Notes: generated by a model from the sequence alone, not told the origin. Numbered from the stretch's first letter, positions 1 through 10,866 are shown. The stretch is DNA of 64,000 nucleotides from Takakia lepidozioides (GCA_030704615.1 CM060733.1:2418001-2482000), one strand, 5' to 3'. Numbers and translations: made by a program.

Positions 1-223
1 CGAAGAAAGTCGTCGAACTGACGATGAAGACATCCAAAGATCTCCACAGCCAGTGGAAGGAACGCATCTGTGGGATGACGGTCTTGATAGTCTCGTTGCT
101 TGGTCTGTGCAGCAATCAAAGCGGCAGTGCCTTGGGAAGAGGCCGAGCGAGAAAGTAAGTCGGATCAAGTGGGATCGGCAATGACAACATCTGCAAGGGT
201 GCACAAACCATCTCGAGATAGGA
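1..223 (-). pseudogene. C-terminal endonuclease end of an R2-like non-LTR retroelement (fragment)
   Basis: Minus-strand translation gives a VDIL..DG..TLADVVIADPT-type block followed by a region matching, nearly colinearly, the second copy at 33.5-34.1 kb. The block resembles the C-terminal restriction-like endonuclease of early-branching non-LTR retrotransposons; that family call is an inference. The piece runs off the left window edge. Its inner end is cut at 220-223 (AGGA) by the Ty3/gypsy element. The same retroelement resumes at 10867, so this is the 3' end of the host element spread over 1-22590. Confidence 0.6.
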
Positions 224-737
224 TGTCAAGTTATTTTATCATTAGTGTGAAACTAGCTAGGAAATAGCTAGCTTTTACATATTGACATTTGGGATTGGCC
301 CAAATGTCAATCCAGGGGTCAAGGCAGATTTAGGCCCTGGAGTGGTTATCTTCACGGCAAGCGCGGGGAGGCTCATCTTTCTCGAGTTGAGCCTCACCGC
401 GCCTAGCTATGGCGCCGTAGTGTGGATTCCCCATGGCGTAGGGTGCACTTGGCTTGATTTGTATTTGAGTGATGAGTTTTGTCAAGTTATTTTACCACTA
501 GTGTGAAGTTAGCTTGGAAATAACTAGCTTTTATATATTGACATTTGGGATTGACCCAAGTGTCAATCCAAGAGCCAATACATGTTTGGGCACCTAACGT
601 TGTTATCTTCACGGCAGATCGCGGTGGGCTCATCTTTCTCGAGTTGAGCCTCACCGCGTCTAGCTATGGCGCCGTAGTGTGGATTCCCCATGGCGTGGGG
701 TGCACTTGGCTCGACTTAATATATGAGTGATGTTTTC
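224..737 (+). repeat. Two tandem copies (about 256 bp) of the element's 5' LTR-like terminus
   Basis: Copy 1 starts at 224 and copy 2 at 480, both with TGTCAAGTTATTTTA. Both contain a stem-loop, then a block reading cttcacggca, ctcatctttctcgagttgag and gtgtggattccccatggcg. The same ordered blocks occur, on the other strand, in the terminal sequence of the second element (59820-60165), so this is family sequence, not host DNA. A further degenerate start (TGTGCAAG) lies near 738. I could not find the 3' part of an LTR or a clear primer-binding site after it. Confidence 0.65.
282..341 (+). other. Two consecutive stem-loops in the LTR-like terminus
   Basis: Stem 1 is a perfect 12-bp inverted repeat: TTGACATTTGGG at 282-293 and its complement at 299-310, with a 5-base loop. 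Stem 2 pairs TCCAGGG (311-317) with CCCTGGA (335-341). In the second tandem copy, stem 1 is kept (538-549 with 555-566) with one G-U pair. In the minus-strand element the equivalent stems have changed sequence but still pair (60075-60085 with 60095-60105, and 60047-60056 with 60064-60073). Confidence 0.6.
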
Positions 738-3097
738 ATGTGCAAGTATGTGAGTTTGAGAGAGCTTGTGTGCTTGTATCATTCGTTTCCCTATCACTCG
801 AGAAAGATCAGCTCGAGTCTGTGAGTGCCAGGTTCGAGTTAGTTGTAGCACTTGTGTTTTCAGATCATGAGAAGCGGTTCAGCCTAGAGTGCAGGGAGCC
901 GTGCATGAGCCTATCCAAAGCGGATAGAGTGCAAAGGCGAACAGGTTGCACGTTTGTCATGGATAGAGAGGCGGGTAGCCTATGTTGAAGAGCGGCGTTG
1001 CATAGCTCAAAGCTATGGCAACCAAGTTTGGGCTTCTAGTGTGAAGCGGAGGAGATGTTAGCCACGAGTGGGCGAACTGGTGATCGTCTTCTTCAGCTGC
1101 AGGCCGAATTAAGGAGCTGCTGAAATGTGGGTTGCGCATGGGAAGTTAGCATGTTGCAGGTTGGAGATGATAAGATCAGCTCCAGGTATTTCTGCCCGAA
1201 ACTAGTTGTTGCGGGTAGATGAGGAGCAGCCGAATGGTGGAGCTGCGAGGGGATGCATCGCAGTCCGTTGGGAGCTTTAGCTCCAAGCTCATGAAGAGGT
1301 ATGAGTGAAGAGAGGGGGCTGGTCCCTCTTGTGTGCAAATCAGTGCACTTGTGAAGCATGTGCTGAGTTGGAGTTTCAATCTGAAACTCACCAGTGTCAG
1401 GGCTCTTGGAGTGGCAAGAGCGAGGCTGGAAGGGCAGCAACGAGGCGCCCTAGAGCCAAGGGAAACGCATGAGAAGTGCAGGTGCACCAAGTTTCTAAAG
1501 GTGTGTATTTTCAGATTTGTTTTTGTGAGCTTCATGAAGAAAATGGAGCTTGTTGGGCAGCATATAGTTTGCTTGTTGAGTTGGGGGCACTTCTAGTGGG
1601 CCGTGAGAGCTCAAGAGTGCATGGCGATGGGGCTGATGGCTCCGCAGAAGCCATAGCTCAGTGGCAGTAGATGCAGGAGCAAACCCCAGCTCGGGGAGAG
1701 CTCGGGAACGCGTGGGAACGTAAAAAACGCCTCGGGAACGCATGGGAACTCGTTGGGAGTTCCAGGGAACGCAAGGAATAGTGGCCGTGATGGACCGTTG
1801 GGGCGGTATCATGAGATACCACGAGCCCAGATCGTGATGGTTGACCGTGACTGTTGACCGTGACCGTTGACCGTGACCGTTGGAAGCTGTTGTGCGGGCA
1901 CAACGGGTTGGCACGGTGACCAGATCGTGAGGATGGCGGGCCGTGAAGGCTCGTGGGAGTGGTACCACGGGGTATCACTGGGCAGTCCGTGGCCAACGAG
2001 CGCCTAGGGTGGGCCGTGAGGAGTAGCGGCGGTTGGAGCCACAGAAGGCCGCGAACAGTTAGAGTGAAAAATAATAATAATAATAATAATAATCTTTTTT
2101 CACTCGTTTCGTGGGACCTTGATGGGGAGGCTGGGCTCTGAAGAACAACGGTTTTGAAATAGCTGATCCGGCAAAAAAGTCGGAATTGCCTCCCTGTTGC
2201 GTTTTAACAAAGGGGATTACTTCCCTGCAGGTAATCTTTTCGGGTTTTCAGCCCAGTTCTTAACGATGGGGGAGATCAGCCTGCAGGTAATTCCTTTGGA
2301 CAGAATATTGTTGGGGCCTATATGTACCTCTATTTGCTCCATTTTTGAACCTTCAGCGAATGGTGTGGTTTCCTGAGGTGGTTCCATTCGGAGGAATGGC
2401 TGGTGGACGTAAGGAGGCACTGGCGGACCCTGTGGAAGCTTGCATGGGGCCTTGGAGGCCAAGTTTCATGAGCTCGTGGAGGGCGGTTTGAGGAGTGTCT
2501 ACATGATGCTCTCATGGTCATGCAAGTAAGAAAAGAGAGGAAAAAAAAAGAGGGTGTTGGGATGAGAGCATGCTGGGGATAGGCATTGCTTTAGTTTCCC
2601 TTCCTCGTAGCTTTCCACCTTCTCTGTAGGCCGAGACCTTTCCGTAGGTGGAGGCAAGAGTCAGTCCGGGTTTGGGCTGGGTTGCAGGAGCGACACTATG
2701 GAGAGATTTTTGGTGTGGGGGAGTTGTTGTTTTCATTCTTGTGTTTGGATCCCCTCCACACCTGCATGCTTGATTGTGCGCCATGCTAGTTTTGTGTGGG
2801 CGCTTGATTTTATAGGTGGTTGATTCGGGCTTGATCGCCGATCCAACCCTAGAGCATGTTGTTGATGGTGAGGCTGGGTTGATGACCAGTCAGACCATCT
2901 TTGTTTCTCCTGTGGTGAGGTTGGAGGTGATGACCAGCCAACCATATGAGTGCTTGTGGTGGATGCAGATGCAGGTGCAGCCTATGTTAGGAACCTATTA
3001 TTCCAAACCATAAGCCCCATCAGGTTCTCTACCCGGATACCTTGTGGAGAGGGGGTTAGAGACAGGTTCATGACCAGTTGAGTGTCAGTTTATCAAC
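738..3097 (+). other. Long untranslated leader of the Ty3/gypsy element
   Basis: I see no convincing coding region in these 2.3 kb. There is a 13-bp tandem repeat (GTTGACCGTGACC, about three and a half units) at 1840-1883 and an (AAT)n run at about 2069-2092. The base composition is GC-rich around 1650-2060. A leader this long before gag is unusual. Part of it may be unrelated inserted sequence. Confidence 0.4.
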
Positions 3098-5057
3098 ATG
3101 GAGGTGCCACTAGTTGCTGGGGACAATGCCGGTACGAACACTAGCGATACTTGCGGGTATATGAGACGAGCTGTGCGGTTTAGGCCACCTTCACCTCCTG
3201 TGTCTTCTACGGAAGGTTCTGATTCGGATTGTGAATCAGGAGGACTCACACCGGCGGGGCAAGTTGTTTCCTTGCCATTGTTGTGGGACACGATGGAGGA
3301 GATGTATGGAGCCACCAAGGGGCCACGAAGGTACTCTGGGGCGGTGGGCACCATTGAGTTTGATGATTTTATCCAAGAGTTTGATAGTTGGTGTGACTTG
3401 CAGCAAATGCGCAATCCACAACTGTTTACGCCTTTCATGGCATGGAAGGGGCTGTTTCAACACCTTGAGGGGCCGCCCATGGATGATTACCATGAGTTTA
3501 GGCGGGGGCACGATGTTGAGATCGAGGAGTGGAGGATGTACTAGTCACCCGACTATGTTTCCATCACTAGAAGCACTAGAGGGACAAGGGCAGCAGCCAT
3601 ACCGGCAGCTTCCACGAGCAGCAGTGGGACTAGTGGTACAGAGGCTATGACATCCACCCAAGCTACTGCTGCACCAGCACCAGTGGCGGTACCTGCCTTC
3701 AACCCTGTTGTGGAGTTCTTCGAAGAGTTGAGAAGGAACTACCAAGGGGTGAGGACAAAGAAGTTGAGGAGCTTGCAAGAGTTCCAATGGAAGCCTACTG
3801 AGAGCTTGAGGGAGGCTTTTACTCGCATGAGGCGCTTGATTAATGTAACCCAAGGGGTTACGGAGGCTCAGGCAGTCCAGTTCTGGTACGGGATATTGGA
3901 CAAGGAGCTGAGGAGAAGGGTGCGGGATGCAACTCTCCTACAAGCGGCCCAACCCACCTTAGCAAATGTGTTTTTGCTGGCAGAGCGGATAGAGCTCAAC
4001 ATGGTGGAGGAACGAGTGGTCATGGTGGGATTTGCTAAGGAGGCACCACGGGGTAGTGGTGCTCCTAGCCAGCCACTACCTCAACATGCTCAAGGCAACA
4101 AGGGGGTTCAGGTGAAGCCCAGGGAAGGGCAGAGAGGACCTCAGATGCAGGGGTCTCTCCCTTCATTTGCTGGCCAACAACGGGCGGATGTGGTGTGCTG
4201 GACATGTGGAGGACCCCATGTCAAGAAGGATTGCCCAGAGGGAGACAATGGTTTGGCATTGTGGCAGGTACGGGCACGGAGAGGCCCAGTGCTATGGTTT
4301 GCACCCTTAGTTGCGCCCACGCCAATTCCAAGGGAACAATGGTGGCCGGGGGCGAGGTGGAGCAGCCCAAAGAGGACGAGGTGGCCAGGCACGAGGTGCA
4401 AGCCAAGGGCAGGCTCAACATGACCAAGGATGCGGAGGTCAGGGTGGTGACCAAGGCATGGCCAACTGGCTTCAGCAGCTAGAGCAGAGGCTCGCTACCA
4501 TGGCCACAGCTCAGGTGGTACCGGCTCCAAGGCTGGATGGTCCACCTCCTGCTCCTGAGGGAGGAGACTTACGAGGCATGGGATTCATGTGCAGGGCAGC
4601 ACTACCACTAGTGAGGGGTGCCACTACCACTACCACCACCACTATGGGTGGGGCACCACTACCACTAGTGCCGGGCAGTACTACCACTACCACTATGTGC
4701 GGGGCAGGACTACCACTAGTGTAAGTGGAGTCAGCTGCGGCAGTGACTCGAGGAGCAGCACGAGTTCCTAAGCCACGGGGTGCGGAGTTGGATCCACAGC
4801 GTGGGGAGGCAAGCCGTCAGGCTAGGCTTCCTCAGTTATTTACATTGGCGGAGACAGTGTCGACGCCGTCTATGGCACCTAGTTCCCGCCCGACTATTAC
4901 CGAGGCGGAGGTTACTATGTCATTGGGAAGAGCTACACGGGCAGCACCACTACCTAGTGTTGCTAAGGCTACAACAGCTAGTGTGCTGCTGGGGGCGGCC
5001 ACAGCTGTGTGCCAGGCTCCATTGTTCTCGGCTACCATGATTGCGACATCGGGGTAA
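3098..5057 (+). pseudogene. gag of the Ty3/gypsy element (nonsense and frame-shift mutations)
   Basis: The first ATG of the coding frame is at 3098. The frame is open to TAG at 3542-3544 and continues in the same frame after it. The retrotransposon gag core is around 3650-4010 (FFEELRRNYQG, LREAFTRMRRLI). A zinc knuckle CWTCGGPHVKKDC (C-X2-C-X3-H-X4-C) lies at about 4196-4235. Just after it, in another frame, a second knuckle-like block (HCGRYGHGEAQC) appears, so a frame shift separates them. A Gly/Arg-rich stretch and an imperfect Thr-rich tandem repeat (4590-4720) follow, then TAA at 4722-4724. Confidence 0.75.
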
Positions 5058-6067
5058 GACCAGCTGAGGTGTTCAGGCTGGCAGCGACACTCTGTGAGAG
5101 TAGAGAAGTTACTTCATCTTCTGCGGAGATAGTGGGAGGTGTAGTGCCGGAGGGATCTTCGGATGTGAGGGTCAAGACTGCCACGGTGGCGCCATGGCAA
5201 GCTGCAGCTGTCAGGTTGATGGAGCTGTCAGCTAGGCCAGCCATTGAGCGCGCCATGGTGACACCTGGAGTTGTCATGTTAGACAACCAGGATGACATTT
5301 TCTGTTTGAGTAGACCAGCAAGCAAGAGGTACCGGCCATTGCGGGTCTTATTGGACTCGGGAGCTTAGCCATTGATGCTAGGCAGAGCTATTATTGCAGG
5401 CTTGGGCCTCACGGAGGCGGATATGGAGCCGTGCCATTTCCAGATACAGACATCTCTGGGAGGGTTAGAGCAGGCTCGGGGCATGACACGGCGTGAGTTG
5501 GCTATCAGACTACATCTAGATCATCCTACAGATGGCTCAGTGATGAGAGCCAAGGCCATTGTGACAGACGCGATCTCGTACGATGTCCTTGTTGGTGGGG
5601 CAGTGTTGTACCCCATGGGCTTTACCCTGGATTTTTGGGAGGAGTTAGCTTCCTATAGGCCTGGATGGCAGTCAGGGAAGGGCCGACAAGTGCAACTCCT
5701 TGTGACGTTCATAGGAGGAGTTGCGGTTGCCCAGCGAGGCAAGATGCCAACACTGGCAGCATTCACAGCTGCAGTGACTTGGCCTGGAGAGTTGTTGGAT
5801 GACAACACTCATTCAGAGGATGTGTCACCTCCGGGAGAGCAAGATGACATGTATGGTATGGCGGAGTTGTCTGCCATGGTTGCTCACACTTCATTGTGGG
5901 GTTCGAGCAAGGATTTGCAGCGGGTTGCTGATTGTCGTATGCAACAAGCCTGGGTAGAGGCTTTTGTACCGTCAGGAGAGGAGGACAGTGCGGGGATTGC
6001 ACCAGGTCCACCTCAGTTGTCTCCATTGGACACCACACCAATCATGAGGCAGTGTCTGGATGAAGGC
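5058..6067 (+). pseudogene. Retroviral-type aspartic protease domain and spacer
   Basis: The protease active-site motif is LLDSGA at 5348-5365, followed by PLMLG after an in-frame TAG (5366-5368) that replaces one residue, probably Gln. Downstream LGLTEADMEP, AIVTDAISYDVLVGGAVLYPMG and the flap-like region fit a retropepsin. The enzyme would cut the polyprotein into gag, methyltransferase, RT and integrase parts. Residues encoded at about 5650-6060 form a spacer of unknown function that leads directly, in the same frame, into the methyltransferase domain. Confidence 0.75.
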
Positions 6068-7057
6068 ATTTGCCTGCTGGACTTGTTTGGCGGGATCAGC
6101 ACTGGATTGGCTGCTGTTCTACAGGCAGGTGTACGGGTACGGCGTTACCTGTATGTGGAGAGGGATGAGACTGCACGACGCGTCTCCCTACGTCATGTTG
6201 CTCAGTTGGTGCAGCAGTACCCTGAGTTGTTGCCGGTGTCTGCAGTTCGTGGATATCAGCAGGCCTTGCCAGCAGACATTTCGTTGCTGGGGGCGCAGGA
6301 TTTGGAGCGGGTTGGCTCCATTGATTTGGTAGTGGCAGGTTGGCCCTGCCAAGGGCATTCATCAGCCGGGCATGACAATGGATTGCGAGACTCGAGGTCG
6401 GGTTTGTTTTGGGAGATGGTGCAGGTTTTGCGCCACTTGTAGCTTCATCAAGCTATATCTCCAGCATACATCTTGGAGAATGTGCCATTGATGGGCAATT
6501 CTCGGGCCAGGGTGATGGCCAGTGTGCATCAAGTCCGGTTGTGGCTTGGGTCAGAAGTGTTGCTGGATGCAGCTGCAGTGGGGTCACGGGCTCATCGTCC
6601 ACGGTTATGGTGGACTAACTTGATGCCACCCGCACTGCTTAAGCGTGCATTTGATGGGGTGCAGCGGCCAGCACACCTCACAGTGGATAGCATTCTGGAC
6701 ACAGGGAGGCAGTCTCAGCGTGTGAGACACGATGACCGTTCACCTTTGGCAATGGTCAACAAGGTGGGTCGACCACGAGCAGCACTACCTACACTGCTCA
6801 GCTTCCCAAGATCGCATGTTTTCCGGGATAGCGGACCTGGCCTTATGTGGGATGCTCAGTTGCAGCAGTTAGTGGAGCCTAATGCTGACGAGCGAGAGCG
6901 GGCTATGGGTTTTTTCACTGGGACCACGGCGGTGCCTTCTCTTTCTGAGGCATCACATCGTCAGGTGTTGGGACAAGCGATGGGTCTAAATTGCTTGACC
7001 TGGATTATGAGCTTGGCTATGGCTGAGCAATGTAGAGTGCGGAGTGCACTTCCCTAG
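6068..7057 (+). pseudogene. C5-cytosine DNA methyltransferase domain embedded in the retrotransposon polyprotein
   Basis: Canonical motifs appear in the normal order: motif I CLLDLFGGISTGLAA (6071 on), motif IV AGWPCQGHSSAG with the catalytic Cys codon at 6347-6349, motif VI LENVPLMG (ENV at 6476-6484), motif VIII AHRPRLWWTNL, and a C-terminal motif X-like block QVLGQAMGLNCLTW. The AHRxR.fW.N and GLFWEM features resemble DNMT3-type enzymes. The order is not permuted, which argues against plant DRM. The domain is in the same frame as protease and RT. One internal TAG (6440-6442) and a TAG at 7055-7057 inactivate this copy. The second copy has TTG at the latter position. Confidence 0.88.
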
Positions 7058-7312
7058 ACGGTCTCTCTGCTTACCGAGACGGTACAGGCAGTGAGTGGGG
7101 GCGAGCTGGTGAGGACCACGAGGTATAGACATCCATGGCACACGTGGGAGGTGCTCGAGGTTCAGAAGGAGTTGGCAGCCAGGGCGGCTGTGATGGATGA
7201 GGTTGGGGATTTTTCTCGGGTTGAGGAAGTCCTCGAGGATGAGATGATGGGGCAAGATGAGGCCTTGTCATTGACTGAGCAGGCAGGGAATACTGCTCAA
7301 GAGGTTGCAACA

Positions 7313-7321
7313 TAACAACCA
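7313..7321 (+). promoter_or_regulatory. Candidate stop-codon readthrough site (UAA CAA CCA) between methyltransferase and RT
   Basis: The frame that runs through the methyltransferase ends at TAA 7313-7315 and continues in the same frame into RT. The six bases after the stop, CAA CCA, fit the CARYYA context known from tobamovirus-type readthrough. The second copy has TAG CAA CCA at the aligned position. No in-frame ATG occurs until 7568, inside RT, so reinitiation would lose the start of the domain. Confidence 0.6.
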
Positions 7322-8860
7322 CTGGACGCGTCCTCTACCTCTAAGCCCACTGGACTTAAGGTTGCAGTTACGAAGGACAATTGGGAGCCTAACATTGGAC
7401 CCATTGTCACCGGAGGAGAGAAACGACGTATACGGCGGTTCCTAAGGGCTTACAGGAATTGTTTTGCCTTCAGTTTAAAGGACTTGGGAGCACTGAAGGG
7501 TCAAGATATTCGTATTGAGTTGGCCACTGACACGCCAATCTTTCGGAGACCCTATAGATACAGTGACATGGACAGGTCTTTGATTCAGATGAGGACTCAA
7601 GATCTCTGGGAGGCTGGTTTGGTAGAGCTCTCTGGTGGAGAGTATGCTTCAGCCACAGTGATGCCAGCCAAGAAGGATGTCTATGGCAATTGGACGGAGA
7701 GACGTATGTGCGGTGATTACCGGCCTGTAAATCGTCAGACCAAGTCCGATAAGTATGCCATGCCAACACCAGAGGAGATCTTTGATGCCATCGGGCATGC
7801 TAAGGTCTTTAGCACTTTGGATTTACGATCCGGATATCACCAGTTGCCGATCAAGGAGGCGGACAAACAGTAGACGACATTTTGGGGGATCAATGAGCAC
7901 GGCAAGGATTGCCTATATCAGTGGCGGTTCTTACCATTTGGGCTTAAGAATGCTCCTGCAGAGTTCTAGAGAGTCTTGGATAGGATTCTAGTAGGGGTGG
8001 ACTTTGCTCGGTGCTACATAGATGACATCATCATCTTTAGTGCTATGGTGGAGGAGCATGAGAGACACCTTCAGGTGGTATTGGAGCGCTTGAGAGCGCA
8101 CGGATTGAAGTTGCATCCGGGGAACTGCAAGATTTTCCATAACCAGATTGAGTATCTGGGTCACATGATATATCCTGGAAGATTGGGGGTACAGCAGACT
8201 AAGGTAGAGGCCATTGCACAAATTCCACGCCCCACGGATGTGAGCCGAGTTCGAGCTTTCATGGGGTTGGCAAACTATTTTAGACGATTTGTCAAGGGAT
8301 TCAGTGCCATTGCAAAGGCTCTAACCAAGCTGACCAAGGTGGACCAGGAGTGGCAGTGGGAAGATGAGCAGGAACGAGCATTTCAAGAGCTCAAGGCGAG
8401 GTTGACCTCGGCGCCTATCCTGAGACGACCTATCAGGGGGCGTCCCTTTCAGCTGCATACGGATTGGAGCATGTTGGGGCTTGGAGCGGTGCTCACACAG
8501 GTGGATGATGAGGGAAGAGAGTTCGTAGTGGCTTATGCTAGCCACTCGAACAACGCTGCAGAGGCTAAGTACAGCTCATATGAGGGAGAGTGCTTAGTTG
8601 CGGTGTGGGCCATGGCACACTTTAGGTGCTATCTATACGACAATCTCTTCACCCTTGTTACGGATCACCAGCCACTGAAGTGGTTGATGGAGTCAGACAA
8701 GTTTACGGTGGGCACTCATACTCCAGGAGTATGACTTTCAGGTTGTGCATCGACCGGGTTTGGTCAATCGGGATGCAGATGGATTGAGTCGCAATCCATG
8801 CACGAGCTAGCAGGATGACACTGGAGCTCGGTGGCATGGTGAGACGGACGAGGAGATGGT
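7316..8860 (+). pseudogene. Reverse transcriptase and RNase H of the Ty3/gypsy element
   Basis: RT motifs include MPAKKDVYGNWTERRMCGDYR, FSTLDLRSGYHQLPI and the catalytic CYIDDIIIFS (about 8011-8040). RNase H residues are seen in LHTDWSMLGLGAVL, YEGECL and LVTDHQPLKWL (8450-8690). Compared with the minus-strand copy, TAG replaces Lys at 7871 and Gln at 7967. About ten bases are missing near 8702-8712, which shifts the frame. Confidence 0.9.
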
Positions 8861-10416
8861 GTCGGGATGGCACGCATCTGCATTTTTGTGTATCTTGGCA
8901 TCGGGAGGTCAGGTTGGACCTACAACAAAGATGACTATAGACGGAGTGTCTGAGGACCCTAAGGCTAGTGATGAGCCAGGTGGTGCCAGAGATATACATG
9001 AGGATTCGGTTGTGTTGGACTACCTCCGCACGGGAGACACTGCAGTCACTGTGACTGCCAGGGAGAGGGATCGGATCCTGCAACAAGCCAAGAGATTCAA
9101 GTGGGAGGGGATACAGCTGCTCCGAGTATGGGAGGATGGTCGGGTGAGGATTGTGCCTCACCCCACACAGCGTGCACGGTTAGTGCGGCATGCCCATGAG
9201 GAGTTGGGGCATTTTGGAGTTCGACGCACTCACTGTTTACTGCAGGGGCAGTATTGGTGGTGTGGTATGCATACAGAGATGCAACAATTTGTGGCTAGAT
9301 GCATGGTGTGTGACAGGGTGCGTGCTTCATTCAACGCCCCTACACCACAGTTGCATCCTTTTACCAATCATGGGATTGGGCTACAGGTGGAGTCTTGACT
9401 TCGCAGGACCGTTGCCACTGATTATGCGCCACCACAGATATGTGTTGGTGATGGTGGAGCACTTCTCCAAGTGGATTGAGTTGGTTCCATTGCCTGACAA
9501 GGCTAATGAGGGGGCTGCGTATGCATTCTTGGATCGTGTGCTTAGCCGATTCGGTGCTCCAGCTGAGGTACTCACGGACCAAGGGAGGGAGTTCTTGGGG
9601 GAGTTTCAGGCTTTGTGTGATAAAGCCTTGATAGACCACCGCACTACTTCTCGGGATTATCCTGAGGCCGATGGCTTGGCAGAGAGAGTTGTTCAGACAG
9701 TGAAGAGGGGCTTGCGCAAGTATGGCTTGCAGAAGGGACACCTAAGACATTGGGATCTTCAGGTTCCTTGGTTAGCCATGGGCTACAGGTTCAACAAACA
9801 AGCATCACTTGCCTCTTTCTCACCATATTTCCTTCTCTTTGGCCTGCAGCCATTCGTAGGGACATTGCTCAAGTCCTTAACCTTGATGATCTAGACGTGT
9901 GGGTACGTGTATGTGGTCAACGTGCAGAGTTGTTCAAGAAAGTCATGCCCATGGTTTTTGAGAACCTTGCCATTGCACAACACCGTGATACGTTGAGGTA
10001 TGCCACTATACGTGGTGGAGGATATCGTCCTGGGGTTCGGAGGTTTAGCCCTGGTGACTATGTTTATTTGCAGCAGACTGCTCCTACGACCCATGTCACT
10101 GTAGGGCGTGTTATTCTGAGGGTTCGAGAGGTGTTGCCCTCCGGAGTCCTGATCTTGGAGGGTCGGGATGGCATGACTTGGAAAGACCATGTGCGTAATT
10201 GTGCGCCATGTCACCTTCCCAATGTTGATGGCAGAGTTGACCCAAACTTGGCAATGGTACCTGCAGGTTTGAGGTGCATGCTCTGTGGGTCTACCAAAGG
10301 GGCAGCCACCATGCTGGTGTGTGATCGATGCTCAAAAGGTTGGCATATGGGATGCTTGACACCACCTCTTGAGAGGGTTCCTGATGAAGATTGGTTGTGT
10401 CCACATTGCTTGGGAT
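8861..10416 (+). pseudogene. Integrase with a C-terminal PHD finger
   Basis: The integrase has the HHCC zinc-binding region (HAHEELGHFGVRRTH ... CMVCDRV, about 9188-9330). Its catalytic core includes LDFAGPLP, VLTDQGREFLGEF and DGLAERVVQTVKRG (D, D, E residues). A frame shift near 9358 and a deletion near 9850 break it. At the C terminus, where chromoviruses carry a chromodomain, there is instead a PHD finger at about 10267-10413: CMLC ... LVCDRC ... WHMGC ... DWLCPHC, i.e. the C4HC3 pattern with the conserved Trp. PHD fingers read histone H3 tails, so this probably guides integration. The coding region ends at 10416-10418. Confidence 0.88.
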
Positions 10417-10660
10417 AGTGGCAGTGGACATGACTAGAGGAAGCTAACAAGACATGGGAGGCCAAGCTCATAGGAGTCAATACACGAGATCCCAGGCTCA
10501 AGTTCACAGGTTGCAAGACGGCGACTAATGATGGGGCAACTTTTGCACCCGGCCTCTTGATCTATCGAGTTTGAGTGTAGGACAGTGGTGGAGGACTTAG
10601 TGAGGCTATGATCACTATCACATCTTGTGGCTACCTGGACTTAGAGGGACCTAAGCACCA

Positions 10661-10862
10661 GCTAGGGGGGCGATTGTGTGGACTAGTGACTGCCATAGTG
10701 GGCAGCATAGTGGCAGCCTAGTGACTGACTAGTTGTAGCCTAGTGGTTGGACTAGTGGCTGGACTAATGGTGGACTAGTGGTATATTAGTGTGTGGTGTG
10801 CATATGTGTTGTGTGGTTTTGGACAGCGATGTAGTTGTGTAGCGATATGTATGCGCACGACA
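10661..10862 (+). repeat. Polypurine tract and 3' terminal repeat of the Ty3/gypsy element
   Basis: A purine run (AGGGGGG) at about 10664-10670 is followed by CGAT and then TGTGTGGACTAG, the presumed 3' terminus start at 10675. The next 100 bases are a degenerate repeat of ACTAGTGG-like units. The last 75 bases, ending GCGCACGACA at 10862, match the ends at 59731 and 60167 of the minus-strand element. The 3' terminus does not begin like the 5' terminus (TGTCAAG). Confidence 0.6.
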
Positions 10863-10866
10863 AGGA

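Larger units (their letters stand above)
224..10862 (+). mobile_element. Ty3/gypsy retrotransposon encoding a DNA methyltransferase and a PHD finger (decayed copy)
   Basis: The order is gag, aspartic protease, C5-DNA methyltransferase, linker, stop, RT, RNase H, integrase, PHD finger, polypurine tract and terminal sequence ending CGACA. RT before integrase makes it Ty3/gypsy order. The ends are placed by the interrupted host retroelement: AGGA at 220-223 and again at 10863-10866, with host homology continuing on both sides. The element starts TGTCAAG and ends CGCACGACA. This copy is dead: in-frame stops at 3542, 4722, 5366, 6440, 7055, 7871 and 7967, and frame shifts near 4250-4310, 5050, 8705, 9358 and 9850. 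A better copy is on the minus strand at 60-64 kb. Confidence 0.9.

Noticed and set aside
1840-1883. CRISPR-like array
   Set aside because: It is a simple 13-bp tandem repeat without spacers in a plant retrotransposon leader.
6068-7057. Plant DRM methyltransferase
   Set aside because: Motif I precedes IV, VI, VIII and X in normal order; DRM enzymes have a permuted order. DNMT3-like is the better description.
7316-10416. Endogenous plant pararetrovirus (caulimovirus) instead of a retrotransposon
   Set aside because: A full integrase with HHCC and DDE motifs follows RNase H, and polypurine tract and terminal repeats are present; caulimoviruses lack integrase.
8861-10416. Chromodomain at the integrase end
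   Set aside because: The C-terminal module has the C4HC3 zinc pattern of a PHD finger and no chromodomain aromatic cage sequence.
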